A stretch of 64,000 nt of DNA from Bradyrhizobium septentrionale (lineage in GTDB: Bacteria; Pseudomonadota; Alphaproteobacteria; Rhizobiales; Xanthobacteraceae). Each line of letters starts with the position of its first letter. Positions within the stretch are counted from its first letter, which is position 1. Of this stretch, positions 46,284 to 55,014 are shown one piece after another. Below the pieces are notes generated by a model. That model was not told the DNA's origin and did not search any database. It saw nothing but the letters and a program-made list of their open reading frames with translations. The stretch spans positions 8,078,501 through 8,142,500 of the forward strand of contig NZ_CP088285.1 in NCBI RefSeq assembly GCF_011516645.4, written 5' to 3'. The translations under genes were made by a program, and so were the position numbers.

Positions 46284-46297
46284 TTGATCTAGATCAA
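46284..46297. promoter_or_regulatory. Perfect FixK/FNR-type box
   Basis: TTGATCTAGATCAA fits TTGAT-N4-ATCAA exactly. If it works at -41.5 on the minus strand, transcription would start near 46249 and the arylsulfatase leader would be about 36 bases. The remainder of the 310-base gap (46214-46523) holds no gene I can support. Confidence 0.7.
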
Positions 46298-46523
46298 CCT
46301 ACAGCCCACGGGTCCGAAACGTCGGATTCGGGTCATGAGCGGAAGTTGTGCCCCTCCCCGCCCGCGTCCGTTCGTACCCTGAAAGCAGACGTCGAGGCGG
46401 CCGGGCCGAAGGTCCGCACATGGCCACTTCCGAACTCATGCGCCGTAGCAGTTGCGCTAAAATTTCCGAAGAAGCCCGGCCGAGTCAGCGCTATCCTCTG
46501 GTGGACGGCGGAGGGTTACTCTT

Positions 46524-46913
46524 TTGTCAGCGTCTACGGCACATCGCGAGATAACTGGGAGGATTGGCTGGAAAATCGCCATTGCAGTCGGACTTGCGCT
46601 CAGTCAGGCCGCGGTAGCAGCACCGCCCGATAATCCAAATCCCGCGCTTGCCCCATGGTTTGAGAGCCTGAAGCAACCCGGCACCGGTGCGTCGTGCTGC
46701 TCGATTGCGGATTGCCGAACGGTAGAGTTTCGACAGGACCGCGACGGCTACGAGGTATTGATCGACGACCGCTGGAAGATGTCGGCTCCATTCTGGCTGC
46801 GGGTCCCGCCGAACAGGATCATCGACAGAACCGACAACCCGACGAACCGCGCCGTGGTCTGTTTCACGCCTGAGGCCGGCATTCTCTGTTTCGTGCGTCC
46901 GGCCGAAAGTTAG
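46524..46913 (+). CDS. Small exported protein, unknown function
   Basis: A 129-residue protein with a signal peptide (WKIAIAVGLALSQAAVAAPP). The mature part has C-C-S-IADCRTVEFRQDRDGY and a later FTPEAGILCFVRP; the four cysteines would suit disulfides. The start is TTG at 46524, with GGAGGG eight bases before it. I do not recognise a named family. It is divergent from the arylsulfatase, and the FixK box lies in between. Confidence 0.65.
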   Translation: MSASTAHREITGRIGWKIAIAVGLALSQAAVAAPPDNPNPALAPWFESLKQPGTGASCCSIADCRTVEFRQDRDGYEVLIDDRWKMSAPFWLRVPPNRIIDRTDNPTNRAVVCFTPEAGILCFVRPAES

Positions 46914-47009
46914 TTCGTGCCGCTGCGGCTTTTGGCTCGCCTAACTTCGGCGCCGATCCCTGATGGAAGCGAGTCCAACTTAGCGTACACGACGATCGAT
47001 ACTCCCCGA

Positions 47010-48317
47010 TCATCTCGCAAAACCGGGCTGCCAGTGGCGCAGTTCGCGCGCTGCGTAAGTGACTGCGCCGATCGTCGTGTAGGACCCGGCCTCCAGCATC
47101 ATGCCGCGTGCGAGCTTGAGGGCCCGTGCCTCGCAGATCGCGCGCTGCTTCTCGTCCGCGATCCACTCGAAATCGATGTTGTGCGCCAGGCCGAGGATGC
47201 GCCGAATGGTCTTGGCCGCGGCGAACCCGACCGTGTCCCGGAACAGCCGCGCCATGTAGGCCTGCCGCTCGGCCTCCAGCCGCACGGCGCCCGCCTCGCC
47301 CGTAAACAGCGATGCCGGATAGCCGTCGCCATCAGCCTCGCTGCGCCACAGCGCGAGAAATCTTTGGGAAAACCCGGTCCAGACGCCCTCGATGGTTTCC
47401 AGCAGCCAGGCCTCGAACGGTGCCCGCTCGCCTGGTGTGCGCTCATGGCCCGCTGAGGCCAGATAGGCCATCAGGAGGTTGCCGATGACGGCGCCGATGT
47501 CGAAACCCATCGGGCCGTAGAAGGCGAACTCGGGGTCGATCACCTTGGTCTCGCTCTCGGTGACCATGATCGAGCCGGTGTGCAGGTCGCCGTGCAGCAG
47601 CGCCTCCGGGCTCGCCATGAATTTCAGCTTGAGCCTGGAGATCGCGACATGCAGGTCGAGATCCTCGCGGAACGCCGCGGCGGTCGCGTCGAGGTAAGGT
47701 GCGGTCCAACGGTTCTGCTCGGCAATCCGGTAGGGATCGGTGAAGATCAGATCCTCGGTGATCTTGCAGAGCGCATGGTTGCCGGCGAAATCAGCGATCC
47801 CCTGCTTCTTCGCCGCGGCCGACAGCGCGAGATCGGACGAGAAGAACAGCGTCTGCGCCAGGAAGGTCGAGATGTCATCGACAAAGCGCGGATAGCGCGT
47901 GGCCTCGATCAGGCCCTTGCGCATGATGATGTGCGGCTCGAGCAGCTCCATCGCGGTGAGCGCAAGCTCCGCATCGTGATGCAGCACGGCCGGCACCAGC
48001 TCCGACGCCAGCCGCGCCTGATGCACCAGCGCCATGTGTTCGTAGTGCGCGCGAGAGAGCGGCAGCGGCCAGCTCTCGCCAACCAGCCGCACATAGGGCA
48101 GCGCCTGCTTGACCGCGATGCCACCGGTCCCGCCCTTGACGATGAAGACGAGGTTGAGATTGCCGTCGCCGACCTCGCTGATCGACCAGTCGGCTGGCGC
48201 GCCGCCGAGTTGCGTGACGATGGCAGGAACTCCGGCCAGATAGTCCCGGAGGTCAGCTTCCCGCAGGATTCGATACTGGCTGGCCCCGGAGGAGCCTGGT
48301 TGCGCCTGCAGGTTCAT
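47010..48317 (-). CDS. mtnK: 5-methylthioribose kinase MtnK
   Basis: A 435-residue kinase of the aminoglycoside-phosphotransferase fold, phosphorylating methylthioribose in methionine salvage. Visible motifs are EVGDGNLNLVFIVKG (N-lobe), GGIAVKQALPYVRLVGESWP (Lys), ALLHGDLHTGSIMV (catalytic HGD) and KVIDPEFAFYGPMGFDIG (DxE/DFG-like). No mtnA or other salvage gene is adjacent in this window. A 49-base palindromic repeat lies 33 bases upstream. Confidence 0.9.
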   Translation of the reverse strand: MNLQAQPGSSGASQYRILREADLRDYLAGVPAIVTQLGGAPADWSISEVGDGNLNLVFIVKGGTGGIAVKQALPYVRLVGESWPLPLSRAHYEHMALVHQARLASELVPAVLHHDAELALTAMELLEPHIIMRKGLIEATRYPRFVDDISTFLAQTLFFSSDLALSAAAKKQGIADFAGNHALCKITEDLIFTDPYRIAEQNRWTAPYLDATAAAFREDLDLHVAISRLKLKFMASPEALLHGDLHTGSIMVTESETKVIDPEFAFYGPMGFDIGAVIGNLLMAYLASAGHERTPGERAPFEAWLLETIEGVWTGFSQRFLALWRSEADGDGYPASLFTGEAGAVRLEAERQAYMARLFRDTVGFAAAKTIRRILGLAHNIDFEWIADEKQRAICEARALKLARGMMLEAGSYTTIGAVTYAARELRHWQPGFAR

Positions 48318-48350
48318 CTGGTCGCCTCCTCACGCGTATTGGTTTTGCTT

Positions 48351-48399
48351 AAGCATGATCGTTTCGGAAAACCGCTGCGCACTTTTTCAGATCATGCTT
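48351..48399. repeat. 49-base palindromic repeat, copy 2
   Basis: The same element as at 36842-36890, in reverse orientation, with arms aagcatgatc / gatcatgctt and the core CGGAAAACCGC. It lies between mtnK and the next small gene, where it could influence transcript ends. Confidence 0.87.
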
Positions 48400-48416
48400 T
48401 GGGGCGAGGTTGATCC

Positions 48417-48764
48417 TCACTCCCGTTCCAGGAAGCTCGAGCCGATGTCGGCCTTCTTCCTGATCGGATCATAGTCGCAATAGACGCTGTCGGCGACCAG
48501 CGTGTAACTCGCGCTGACGGCACTCTTCTCTACCTTGACCGAATGCAGTCCGATCACCGCGGTGGACTGTCCGCCGTTCCACTTGAACGGCGTCGAGCTC
48601 TGCGCCCTTTCACAGGCCGCCACCGCGTCCGCGAATACCGAGCTTTCGACGAAGGCCTGCACCGTCTGCAGCCGCTTCAACGTCTTCCAGTTGAGATAGA
48701 ACGATCCGGCGAGGCCGGCGGCGAGCAACACGAAAAGAACGATCGCGATCCGCTGGAAATTCAT
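48417..48764 (-). CDS. Small membrane-anchored protein, unknown function
   Basis: A 115-residue protein starting MNFQRIAIVLFVLLAAGLAG, with a single N-terminal membrane anchor. A periplasmic body with two cysteines (AVAACERAQSSTPFKWNGGQ and DSVYCDYDPIRKK) follows. The ATG at 48764 is preferred over an upstream start inside a palindromic repeat. I cannot name the family. It lies between two copies of the 49-base repeat. Confidence 0.6.
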   Translation of the reverse strand: MNFQRIAIVLFVLLAAGLAGSFYLNWKTLKRLQTVQAFVESSVFADAVAACERAQSSTPFKWNGGQSTAVIGLHSVKVEKSAVSASYTLVADSVYCDYDPIRKKADIGSSFLERE

Positions 48765-48791
48765 TCGCCCCCCTAATTGGCTCTTTGATTT

Positions 48792-48840
48792 GAGCATGAT
48801 CTTTTCGGAAAACCGCTGGGCACTTTTCCGGATCATGCTC
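48792..48840. repeat. 49-base palindromic repeat, copy 3
   Basis: Reverse-orientation copy of the element at 36842-36890, arms gagcatgatc / gatcatgctc. Together with copy 2 it brackets the small gene at 48417-48764, within 450 bases. Confidence 0.88.
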
Positions 48841-48846
48841 CAGCTT

Positions 48847-49122
48847 CTAAAACGGCATCCCCATCAGTTTCGACAGCCGCTCGATCGAGAGATAGCCGGC
48901 GTAATAGGCCCACATCGCGATCGCGAAGATCACGGCCGAGATCACCGTGGTCCACAACAGCTTGCGGCCCATCCGCGCCATGATCGGCGCGCCGGGATCG
49001 GTGCCGGGCGCGCCGACGCCGTCCTCATGCTGGCTGCGCACGCCGAACGGCAGCGTCAGGAACAGCACGAGCCACCAAAGGACGAAGTAGATCGCAAGCC
49101 CAGTGGAGATCTGGTACGCCAT
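48847..49122 (-). CDS. DUF1467 small inner-membrane protein
   Basis: A 91-residue protein with two membrane spans (STGLAIYFVLWWLVLFLTLP and TTVISAVIFAIAMWAYYAGY). The loop GVRSQHEDGVGAPGTDPGAP is the DUF1467 hallmark. Function unknown. In many alphaproteobacteria it lies between mce and proS; here mce is present just upstream, but proS is more than 20 kb away. Confidence 0.86.
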   Translation of the reverse strand: MAYQISTGLAIYFVLWWLVLFLTLPFGVRSQHEDGVGAPGTDPGAPIMARMGRKLLWTTVISAVIFAIAMWAYYAGYLSIERLSKLMGMPF

Positions 49123-49128
49123 GTGGGC

Positions 49129-49533
49129 TCAGGCCTGTTCGATCTCGACCAGGGCGCCGGAAAAGTCCTTGGGGTGGAAGAACAGCACCGGCTTGCCATG
49201 CGCGCCGATCTTCGGCTGGCCGTCGCCCAGCACCCGCGCGCCCTCGGCGATCATGCGGTCGCGCGCCGCGATGATGTCGGGCACGTCGTAGCAGACATGG
49301 TGGATGCCGCCGTCGGCGTTGCGCTCGACGAATTTTGCGATCGGCGAGGCCTCGCCGAGCGGCTCGATGAACTCGATCTTGGTGTTGGGCAGCGTCACGA
49401 ACACGGTGATGACGCCATGCTCCGGCAGCGGCACCGCATCGGAAATCTCGGCATTGAAGGCGGTGCCGTAGATCTTGGCGGCCTGCTTGGCGTCCTTGAC
49501 CGCGATCGCAACATGATTGAGCCGGCCCAGCAT
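49129..49533 (-). CDS. mce: Methylmalonyl-CoA epimerase
   Basis: A 134-residue vicinal-oxygen-chelate enzyme interconverting (R)- and (S)-methylmalonyl-CoA in propionate use. MLGRLNHVAIAVKD carries the first metal His, FVERNADGGIHHVCYDVPDI the second, and PKDFSGALVEIEQA the C-terminal Glu. It is followed six bases later by DUF1467 and preceded by rnj with 47 bases between. Confidence 0.92.
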   Translation of the reverse strand: MLGRLNHVAIAVKDAKQAAKIYGTAFNAEISDAVPLPEHGVITVFVTLPNTKIEFIEPLGEASPIAKFVERNADGGIHHVCYDVPDIIAARDRMIAEGARVLGDGQPKIGAHGKPVLFFHPKDFSGALVEIEQA

Positions 49534-49580
49534 GTGTTCTCTCCCTTGTCGTTACGCGCGCCTCGAAGGGGCGCGGCGCG

Positions 49581-51251
49581 TCAAACCGTCAGAACGTGCA
49601 CGATGCAGATCGGCTTCTTGCCCCACTGCTCGTTCAGCACGGCCCGCACCGCGCGGCGCACCGATTCCCCGAGCGCGTCCGGATCGCGCCGTCGCGGCTT
49701 CGGCAGGCCCTCGATCGTCGATACCACCACATCGAACACGATGTCGTCGAGCAGTTCGCCCGCGGCATTGTTCTCCGGCATGCCGACGAGATCAACCTCG
49801 GGATCGTCGACGAGCTCGCCCTGCGCGGTCATGGCAATGGCGACGAAGGCACAGCCGGCAAAGCCCATCCGCCGCCGTTCCACCACGGCACGCGACTTGG
49901 AATCCTCAAGGATGGTTCCATCCTTGTAGAGCCGCCCGGCCGGCACTTCGCCGATGATGCCGGGGTCGCCGGGCCCGAGCTTGACCAGGTCGCCGTTGCG
50001 GCAGGTCAGGACCTTGGGGACGCCGGCGGCGCGCGCCAGCTTGGCGTGCTCGGCGAGATGCAGCGCCTCGCCATGCACGGGGATCAGGAGCTGCGGCCGC
50101 ACCCAGGAGATCATATCGCGCAGCTCGTCGCGGCGCGGATGGCCGGAGACATGCACCAGGTGCTCGCGGTCGGTGATGACCTCGACGCCCTGCGTCACCA
50201 ACCCGTTGATGATGCCGCCGACCGCCTTCTCGTTGCCGGGAATGGTGCGGGAGGAGAAGATCACGGTGTCGCCTTTGTTCAGGGTGACCTGCGGATGGTC
50301 GTCATTGGCGATCCGCGCCAGCGCCGCGCGCGGCTCGCCCTGGCTGCCGGTGCACAGCGCCAGCACCTTGTCGGCCGGGAAATGGCCGTAGACGTCGGTG
50401 CTGCGGAACTTGTGCGAGCCGTCGAGATAGCCGCATTCGCGCGCCACCTGCACCACGCGCTCCATGGCGCGGCCGACCACCACGACCTCGCGATCGGCGG
50501 CGATTGCGGCGTCCACCACCGCCCGCACCCGAGCGACATTGGAGGCGAAGGTGGTGACGGCGACCCGGCCCTTGGCCGCCTTGACCAGCTTCTTGATCGT
50601 GGCGGCCACCTCGGTCTCCGACGGCGAACGCCCGTCGCGCACCGCGTTGGTGGAATCGCCGACCAGCGCCAGCACGCCCTCGTCGCCGAGTTCGCGCAGC
50701 CGCCGCTCGTCGGTCGGCAGGCCGATCACCGGGGTCGGATCGATCTTCCAGTCGCCGGTGTGCAGCACGGTGCCGACATCGGTCCTGATCGCCAGCGCGT
50801 GCGATTCCGGAATCGAATGCGCGACCGGGATGAACTCGACATTGAACGGGCCGATATCGACCCGGCCGCCCGACGGAATCACGGTGATCGGAATCTTCGG
50901 CGGATTGCGCTCGGCGGCGCATTTGGCCTCGAACAGCGCGGCAGAGAACTGCGTCGCGTAGATCTTGCAGCCGAGCTTTGGCCAGAGATCGATGATCGCG
51001 CCGAAATGGTCCTCATGGGCGTGCGTCAGCACAAGGCCCATCAGATTGCCGCGCTCCTTCTCGAGGAAGCGGACATCCGGCATGATCAGGTCGATGCCCG
51101 GCAGATGCTCCTCGTCGCCAAAGGAGACGCCGAGATCGACCGCGAGGAACGAGCGCTGGTGGCGGTTGCCGAGGCCATAGACCGACAGGTTCATGCCGAT
51201 CTCGCCGACGCCGCCGAGCGGCGCAAAGGTGAGTTCGTCCGGGCGCGCCAT
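49581..51251 (-). CDS. rnj: Ribonuclease J
   Basis: A 556-residue metallo-beta-lactamase-fold RNase with endo- and 5'-exonuclease activity in RNA turnover and rRNA maturation. Motif 2 is LTHAHEDHFGAI; the beta-CASP region includes FASNVARVRAVVDAA and CTGSQGEPRAAL. VSGHPRRDELRDMISWVRPQ with LIPVHGEALHL follows, and a short C-terminal domain ends the protein. The ATG overlaps the birA stop as TGATG. Confidence 0.94.
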   Translation of the reverse strand: MARPDELTFAPLGGVGEIGMNLSVYGLGNRHQRSFLAVDLGVSFGDEEHLPGIDLIMPDVRFLEKERGNLMGLVLTHAHEDHFGAIIDLWPKLGCKIYATQFSAALFEAKCAAERNPPKIPITVIPSGGRVDIGPFNVEFIPVAHSIPESHALAIRTDVGTVLHTGDWKIDPTPVIGLPTDERRLRELGDEGVLALVGDSTNAVRDGRSPSETEVAATIKKLVKAAKGRVAVTTFASNVARVRAVVDAAIAADREVVVVGRAMERVVQVARECGYLDGSHKFRSTDVYGHFPADKVLALCTGSQGEPRAALARIANDDHPQVTLNKGDTVIFSSRTIPGNEKAVGGIINGLVTQGVEVITDREHLVHVSGHPRRDELRDMISWVRPQLLIPVHGEALHLAEHAKLARAAGVPKVLTCRNGDLVKLGPGDPGIIGEVPAGRLYKDGTILEDSKSRAVVERRRMGFAGCAFVAIAMTAQGELVDDPEVDLVGMPENNAAGELLDDIVFDVVVSTIEGLPKPRRRDPDALGESVRRAVRAVLNEQWGKKPICIVHVLTV

Positions 51252-52057
51252 CAGTTAGCCCTCACCGAGGCCGCAGTGCCGAAATAGACCTCGCCGGCGC
51301 TCACTTGCATGCGCTCGCCAGCAGCGGTGCGGACGATCAGGCAGCCGGTCTCGTCGATGGTGTCGAAGATGCCCTCGACCGTCGCGGTGCCGGTCTGGAC
51401 CGCGACCCTCTCGCCGAGGCCGGCGGCACGTTCCAGCCACAGCCGGCGGATTTCCGGGAAGCCGCGGCCGTCGTCCCAGATGCCGCGAAACTCGACCCAA
51501 GCGTCCGACAGCGCCGCAAACAGCTCTTCCGCGCCGATCTGGATGCCGAGCGCGGCAAGCGATACCGCTGGTGTCGGTGTCCCCTCAGGCGCGGCGACGA
51601 CATTGGTGCCGATGCCGACGACGACCGCCAGCCGATGACCCACAGCCTCGGCTTCCAGCAGGATGCCCGACAGCTTCTTGCCGTTGGCCAGGACGTCGTT
51701 CGGCCATTTCAGGGTGTATTTCGGATTGTCCGGCCCGAGCCGCAGCGCCGCCTCGATGCTGACCTTCTGCAACGCGGCTTCGAGCGACAGCCCGGCGGCG
51801 AAGCCGAGGGTGGCGGCGACGGCCGGCTGAACGTCGGTCACCTCGAGGATGCTGCTGGCGAGATTGCCGCGCGGCGCGACCCAGACCCGCTGGCGCCGGC
51901 CGCGGCCTGCGGTCTGCTCCGGCGTCACGAACCACATCGGCCCGCGCTCGCCGTCACGGGCGCGCAGCATCGCCTCGGCATTGGTCGAGCCGATCTGGTC
52001 GAAGGCGGCGAGCTTAGTGCCCGCCGCAATGGCCCGGGGTCCGAGCGTGAATGTCAT
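51251..52057 (-). CDS. birA: Biotin-[acetyl-CoA-carboxylase] ligase BirA
   Basis: A 268-residue biotin protein ligase. The substrate site is TAGRGRRQRVWVAPRGNL, and KWPNDVLANGKKLSGILLEA contains the catalytic Lys. It lacks the N-terminal DNA-binding domain of the E. coli enzyme, so it is not a biotin-responsive repressor. The ATG at 52057 (MTFTLGPRA) is preferred. It is separated from nuoN by an IS1182-type element that may alter its expression. Confidence 0.92.
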   Translation of the reverse strand: MTFTLGPRAIAAGTKLAAFDQIGSTNAEAMLRARDGERGPMWFVTPEQTAGRGRRQRVWVAPRGNLASSILEVTDVQPAVAATLGFAAGLSLEAALQKVSIEAALRLGPDNPKYTLKWPNDVLANGKKLSGILLEAEAVGHRLAVVVGIGTNVVAAPEGTPTPAVSLAALGIQIGAEELFAALSDAWVEFRGIWDDGRGFPEIRRLWLERAAGLGERVAVQTGTATVEGIFDTIDETGCLIVRTAAGERMQVSAGEVYFGTAASVRAN

Positions 52058-52122
52058 GTCGGAGTTATGCGCATGATTGGTTCCGAAAGCCAGCATCCTG
52101 TTTTCGGAACCATGCGCGCTAG

Positions 52123-53566
52123 GAGCCCGTCCAGATATGTTTTCGTGACGGGCATTTGTTGTAGAGTAGCAGGCTCAGGCTGCGTTTGCGAGGTTGAACA
52201 GCTTGAGGAGGTTATGGACGGTGCAGATCATTGTCCACTCGGCGCGCACTTTCTCGATGCCCCGCAACAGGAACTGGCGGAAGCCTCTTGCCTGTTTGAT
52301 CTGCCCGAACACCGGCTCCACCACTTGCTTTCGCAATCGGTAGGGTGTTTCGAAGCCGCCATCGTCGATCTTCTTTCGCATGGCCTGTGTCAGCGGGCCG
52401 CCGACTTTTCCGTTCGCTACTGTCGGGTGTTTGGCGCGTCCGGGCGCGACATAGCCATCGATGCTGCGTGTGTCGAGCGCTTCGAGATTGGCTTCGCTGC
52501 AGTAGCCGGAATCCGCTGAGGCCTGCCGCGGCTTGCGGCCAAGATTGCTCTCGATGGCCTCGATCAGGGGCACCAACTGGCCCTGATCGCTGCCGTGCTG
52601 GGTCAGTTCTTGCGCGACAATGATCTGGGCATGTGCATCGACGGCCGCCTGGGCATTATAGGCCTGAACGAAGCCATCCTTCGACTTCATGATGCGGCTT
52701 TCCGGATCGGTGAAGTTGCGTTGCGCCTTGGGATTGGGTTCCTCCGATGGCAGCGCCGCCGGTTTGCCCGGCTTCTTGCGGCCTTCGGCCTGGCGCTGCT
52801 GTTCCTTTTCGGCCTCGATGCGGCGCTCTTCCTCCGCCGCCAGTTTGGCGTCCGCTTCCAGCGCCGCCATCGCTTGCTGGATCTTCGCCAGCCGTTTCTG
52901 CTTGTCGACGGTCCAGTCCGGCAGTTCGTCGCTGTTGCCGAAAGTCTCATCCTCCGAGGCATCCGCCGCCTCGGCGGCCGCCAGCATGCGAGCGACCTCG
53001 GCCTTCAATTCCGCCTCGCGCTTCTTCATGCGCTCATAACTCATCGCCTTGTGTTTCGACGCGTTCGCCTTGATCTTCGTACCATCCAGCGCGACATGAC
53101 CGAGCTTGACCAGCCCGGCCGTCTCGCACAACTTCAGAACCTGCACGAATAGCGCGCCGAGCGCCTTCAAATGTCGCTTGCGAAAGTCGCTGATCGTCCG
53201 AAAATCCGGCGCATCCAGCGCCACGATCATCACAAAATCGTTCCGCTCCCGGCAGGCCTTGGCAATCCGACGCGACGAATACAGCCCACTCGCATAGCTA
53301 TGCAGCAGCAGCGCCACCATCATCCGCGGATCAAACGGCGGCTGCCCAAGCCCGCTCACATAGCTGCCCATGATCTCCCTGAGATCGAGGCTCTCCCGCA
53401 CCAGATCAACCATAAACCGCGAGACATGGCCTTTCGGCACGAAGTCCTGCACATTCGGCGGCAGAAGCAGCGTCTGATCGATGTTCCAAGGCCGAAAATA
53501 CTTGCTCATCGCCCAATGTTGAATCAGACCCGACCAGATTTGAACAGCGACTATCCAGACAAGCTC
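52123..53566 (-). mobile_element. IS1182-type insertion sequence, complete, 1444 bp
   Basis: The ends are inverted: GAGCCCGTCCAGATA on one side and GAGCTTGTCTGGATA on the other (11 of 15 matches). The element is flanked by CTAG on both sides (52119-52122 and 53567-53570), read as a 4-bp palindromic target duplication. It holds one transposase gene. The right-hand CTAG contains the nuoN stop codon. Confidence 0.88.
52175..53509 (-). CDS. IS1182-type transposase
   Basis: A 444-residue transposase. The N-terminal DUF772 segment reads PPFDPRMMVALLLHSYASGL and DFRTISDFRKRHLKALGALF. The DDE pattern fits GHVALDGTKIKANASKHKAM (Asp), ADSGYCSEANLEAL (Asp) and QVVEPVFGQIKQARGFRQFL (Glu). A long charged coiled region (about 165-255) sits between the first two. 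No frameshift is seen, so it may be active. Confidence 0.93.
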   Translation of the reverse strand: MSKYFRPWNIDQTLLLPPNVQDFVPKGHVSRFMVDLVRESLDLREIMGSYVSGLGQPPFDPRMMVALLLHSYASGLYSSRRIAKACRERNDFVMIVALDAPDFRTISDFRKRHLKALGALFVQVLKLCETAGLVKLGHVALDGTKIKANASKHKAMSYERMKKREAELKAEVARMLAAAEAADASEDETFGNSDELPDWTVDKQKRLAKIQQAMAALEADAKLAAEEERRIEAEKEQQRQAEGRKKPGKPAALPSEEPNPKAQRNFTDPESRIMKSKDGFVQAYNAQAAVDAHAQIIVAQELTQHGSDQGQLVPLIEAIESNLGRKPRQASADSGYCSEANLEALDTRSIDGYVAPGRAKHPTVANGKVGGPLTQAMRKKIDDGGFETPYRLRKQVVEPVFGQIKQARGFRQFLLRGIEKVRAEWTMICTVHNLLKLFNLANAA

Positions 53567-55003
53567 CTAGAACAACGACTTCGCCGCCGCCGTTGCCACG
53601 CTGACCAGCGGGCCCGGATAGGCGAAGAAGAAGATGTTGAAGATGCCTGCGACCGCCAGCACGGTGCGCAGCTCGACGCGGACGGGGTCGAGCTTGCCGA
53701 GCGGCTGGTCGAAATACATCACCTTGACGATCGACAGATAGTAGAACGCGCCCACCACGCTGGTCAGCACGCCGATCACCGCGAGCGTGAACAGATTGGC
53801 CTTGATGGCTGCGACGAACACGTACCATTTGCCGAAGAAGCCTGCGAGCGGCGGAACGCCGGCCAGCGAGAACAGCAGCATCGCGAAGACGAACGCGATC
53901 AGCGGGTTGGTGCGGGACAGGCCGGCGAAATCGCTGATCTGCTCCATCGCTTGGCCGTTCCGCTTCATGGCGAGGATGATCGAGAAGGTGCCGAGCGTCA
54001 TCGCGACATAGATCGCGATGTAGATCAGCACGCCCTGCGCCCCCTCGACCGTGCCGGAGGCCAGGCCAACCAGCGCAAAGCCCATATGGCCGATCGAGGA
54101 ATAGGCCATCAGCCGCTTGATGTTGCTCTGGCCGATCGCCGCGAACGAACCCAGCGCCATCGAGGCGATCGCCACGAACACCAGGATCTGCTGCCACTGG
54201 GTGACGATGCCGGGGAATGCGGTCAGCGTCGCCCGGGTGAACACGGCGAGTGCTGCGACCTTCGGGGCGGAGGCGAAGAAGGCGGTCACCGGCGTCGGCG
54301 CGCCCTCATAGACGTCGGGCGTCCACATGTGGAACGGCACCGCCGAGACCTTGAAACAGAGGCCAGCGAGCAAGAACACCAGACCGAACACTATACCGAT
54401 GCTGCCGGTCGTCGCGGCCGCCGCAATGCCGGCGAAGCTGACAGTGCCGGTGAAGCCGTAGATCAGCGACGCGCCATAGAGCAGCATGCCCGACGACAGC
54501 GCGCCGAGCACGAAATACTTCAGGCCGGCCTCGCTCGACTTGGCATTGTCGCGCTGGCTGGCGGCGACGACGTAGAGCGCAAGGCTCATCAGCTCGAGGC
54601 CGAGGTAAAGCGAGATCAGGTCGCCGGCGGAGATCAGCACCATCATGCCGAGCGTCGACAGCAGCACCAGGATCGAGAACTCGAAGTTGCGGCTCGACGG
54701 CTGAGACAGATACTCGGTCGACAGGATCAGCGTCGCCGCGGAAGCGATCAAGGCAAGGATCTTCAGGAAGCGGGCGAAGTCGTCGACGATGAAGCTGCCG
54801 CCGAAGGTCACGAGCTTGCCGGCCGGCAGCCAGAGCTCCAGCATGCCGGTCAGGACCAACAGACACACCGCAAGCGCCGTGATCAGCCGCGTCGTGCCTT
54901 GCCCGCGATAGGCTCCGATCATCAACAGCACCATGGCGCCGACCGCGAGCACCAGCTCGGGCAGCACCGGCTGCAACTGATAACCTGCACTGGAAAAGCT
55001 CAT
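53567..55003 (-). CDS. nuoN: NADH-quinone oxidoreductase subunit N
   Basis: A 478-residue antiporter-like membrane subunit of complex I, with about 14 spans. Typical segments are KLMAYSSIGHMGFALVGLAS and FHMWTPDVYEGAPTPVTAFF with the conserved Lys and Glu residues for proton transfer. It ends KSLF with TAG inside a CTAG duplicated by the IS1182 element. The same stop would be read without the element, so the protein should be unchanged. Confidence 0.95.
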   Translation of the reverse strand: MSFSSAGYQLQPVLPELVLAVGAMVLLMIGAYRGQGTTRLITALAVCLLVLTGMLELWLPAGKLVTFGGSFIVDDFARFLKILALIASAATLILSTEYLSQPSSRNFEFSILVLLSTLGMMVLISAGDLISLYLGLELMSLALYVVAASQRDNAKSSEAGLKYFVLGALSSGMLLYGASLIYGFTGTVSFAGIAAAATTGSIGIVFGLVFLLAGLCFKVSAVPFHMWTPDVYEGAPTPVTAFFASAPKVAALAVFTRATLTAFPGIVTQWQQILVFVAIASMALGSFAAIGQSNIKRLMAYSSIGHMGFALVGLASGTVEGAQGVLIYIAIYVAMTLGTFSIILAMKRNGQAMEQISDFAGLSRTNPLIAFVFAMLLFSLAGVPPLAGFFGKWYVFVAAIKANLFTLAVIGVLTSVVGAFYYLSIVKVMYFDQPLGKLDPVRVELRTVLAVAGIFNIFFFAYPGPLVSVATAAAKSLF

Positions 55004-55014
55004 GGGCTAAGGCC

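Noticed and set aside
46346..46633. A 95-residue plus-strand frame overlapping the small exported protein gene.
   Set aside because: It has no signal peptide or family resemblance, and it overlaps out of frame a better gene with a clear signal peptide.
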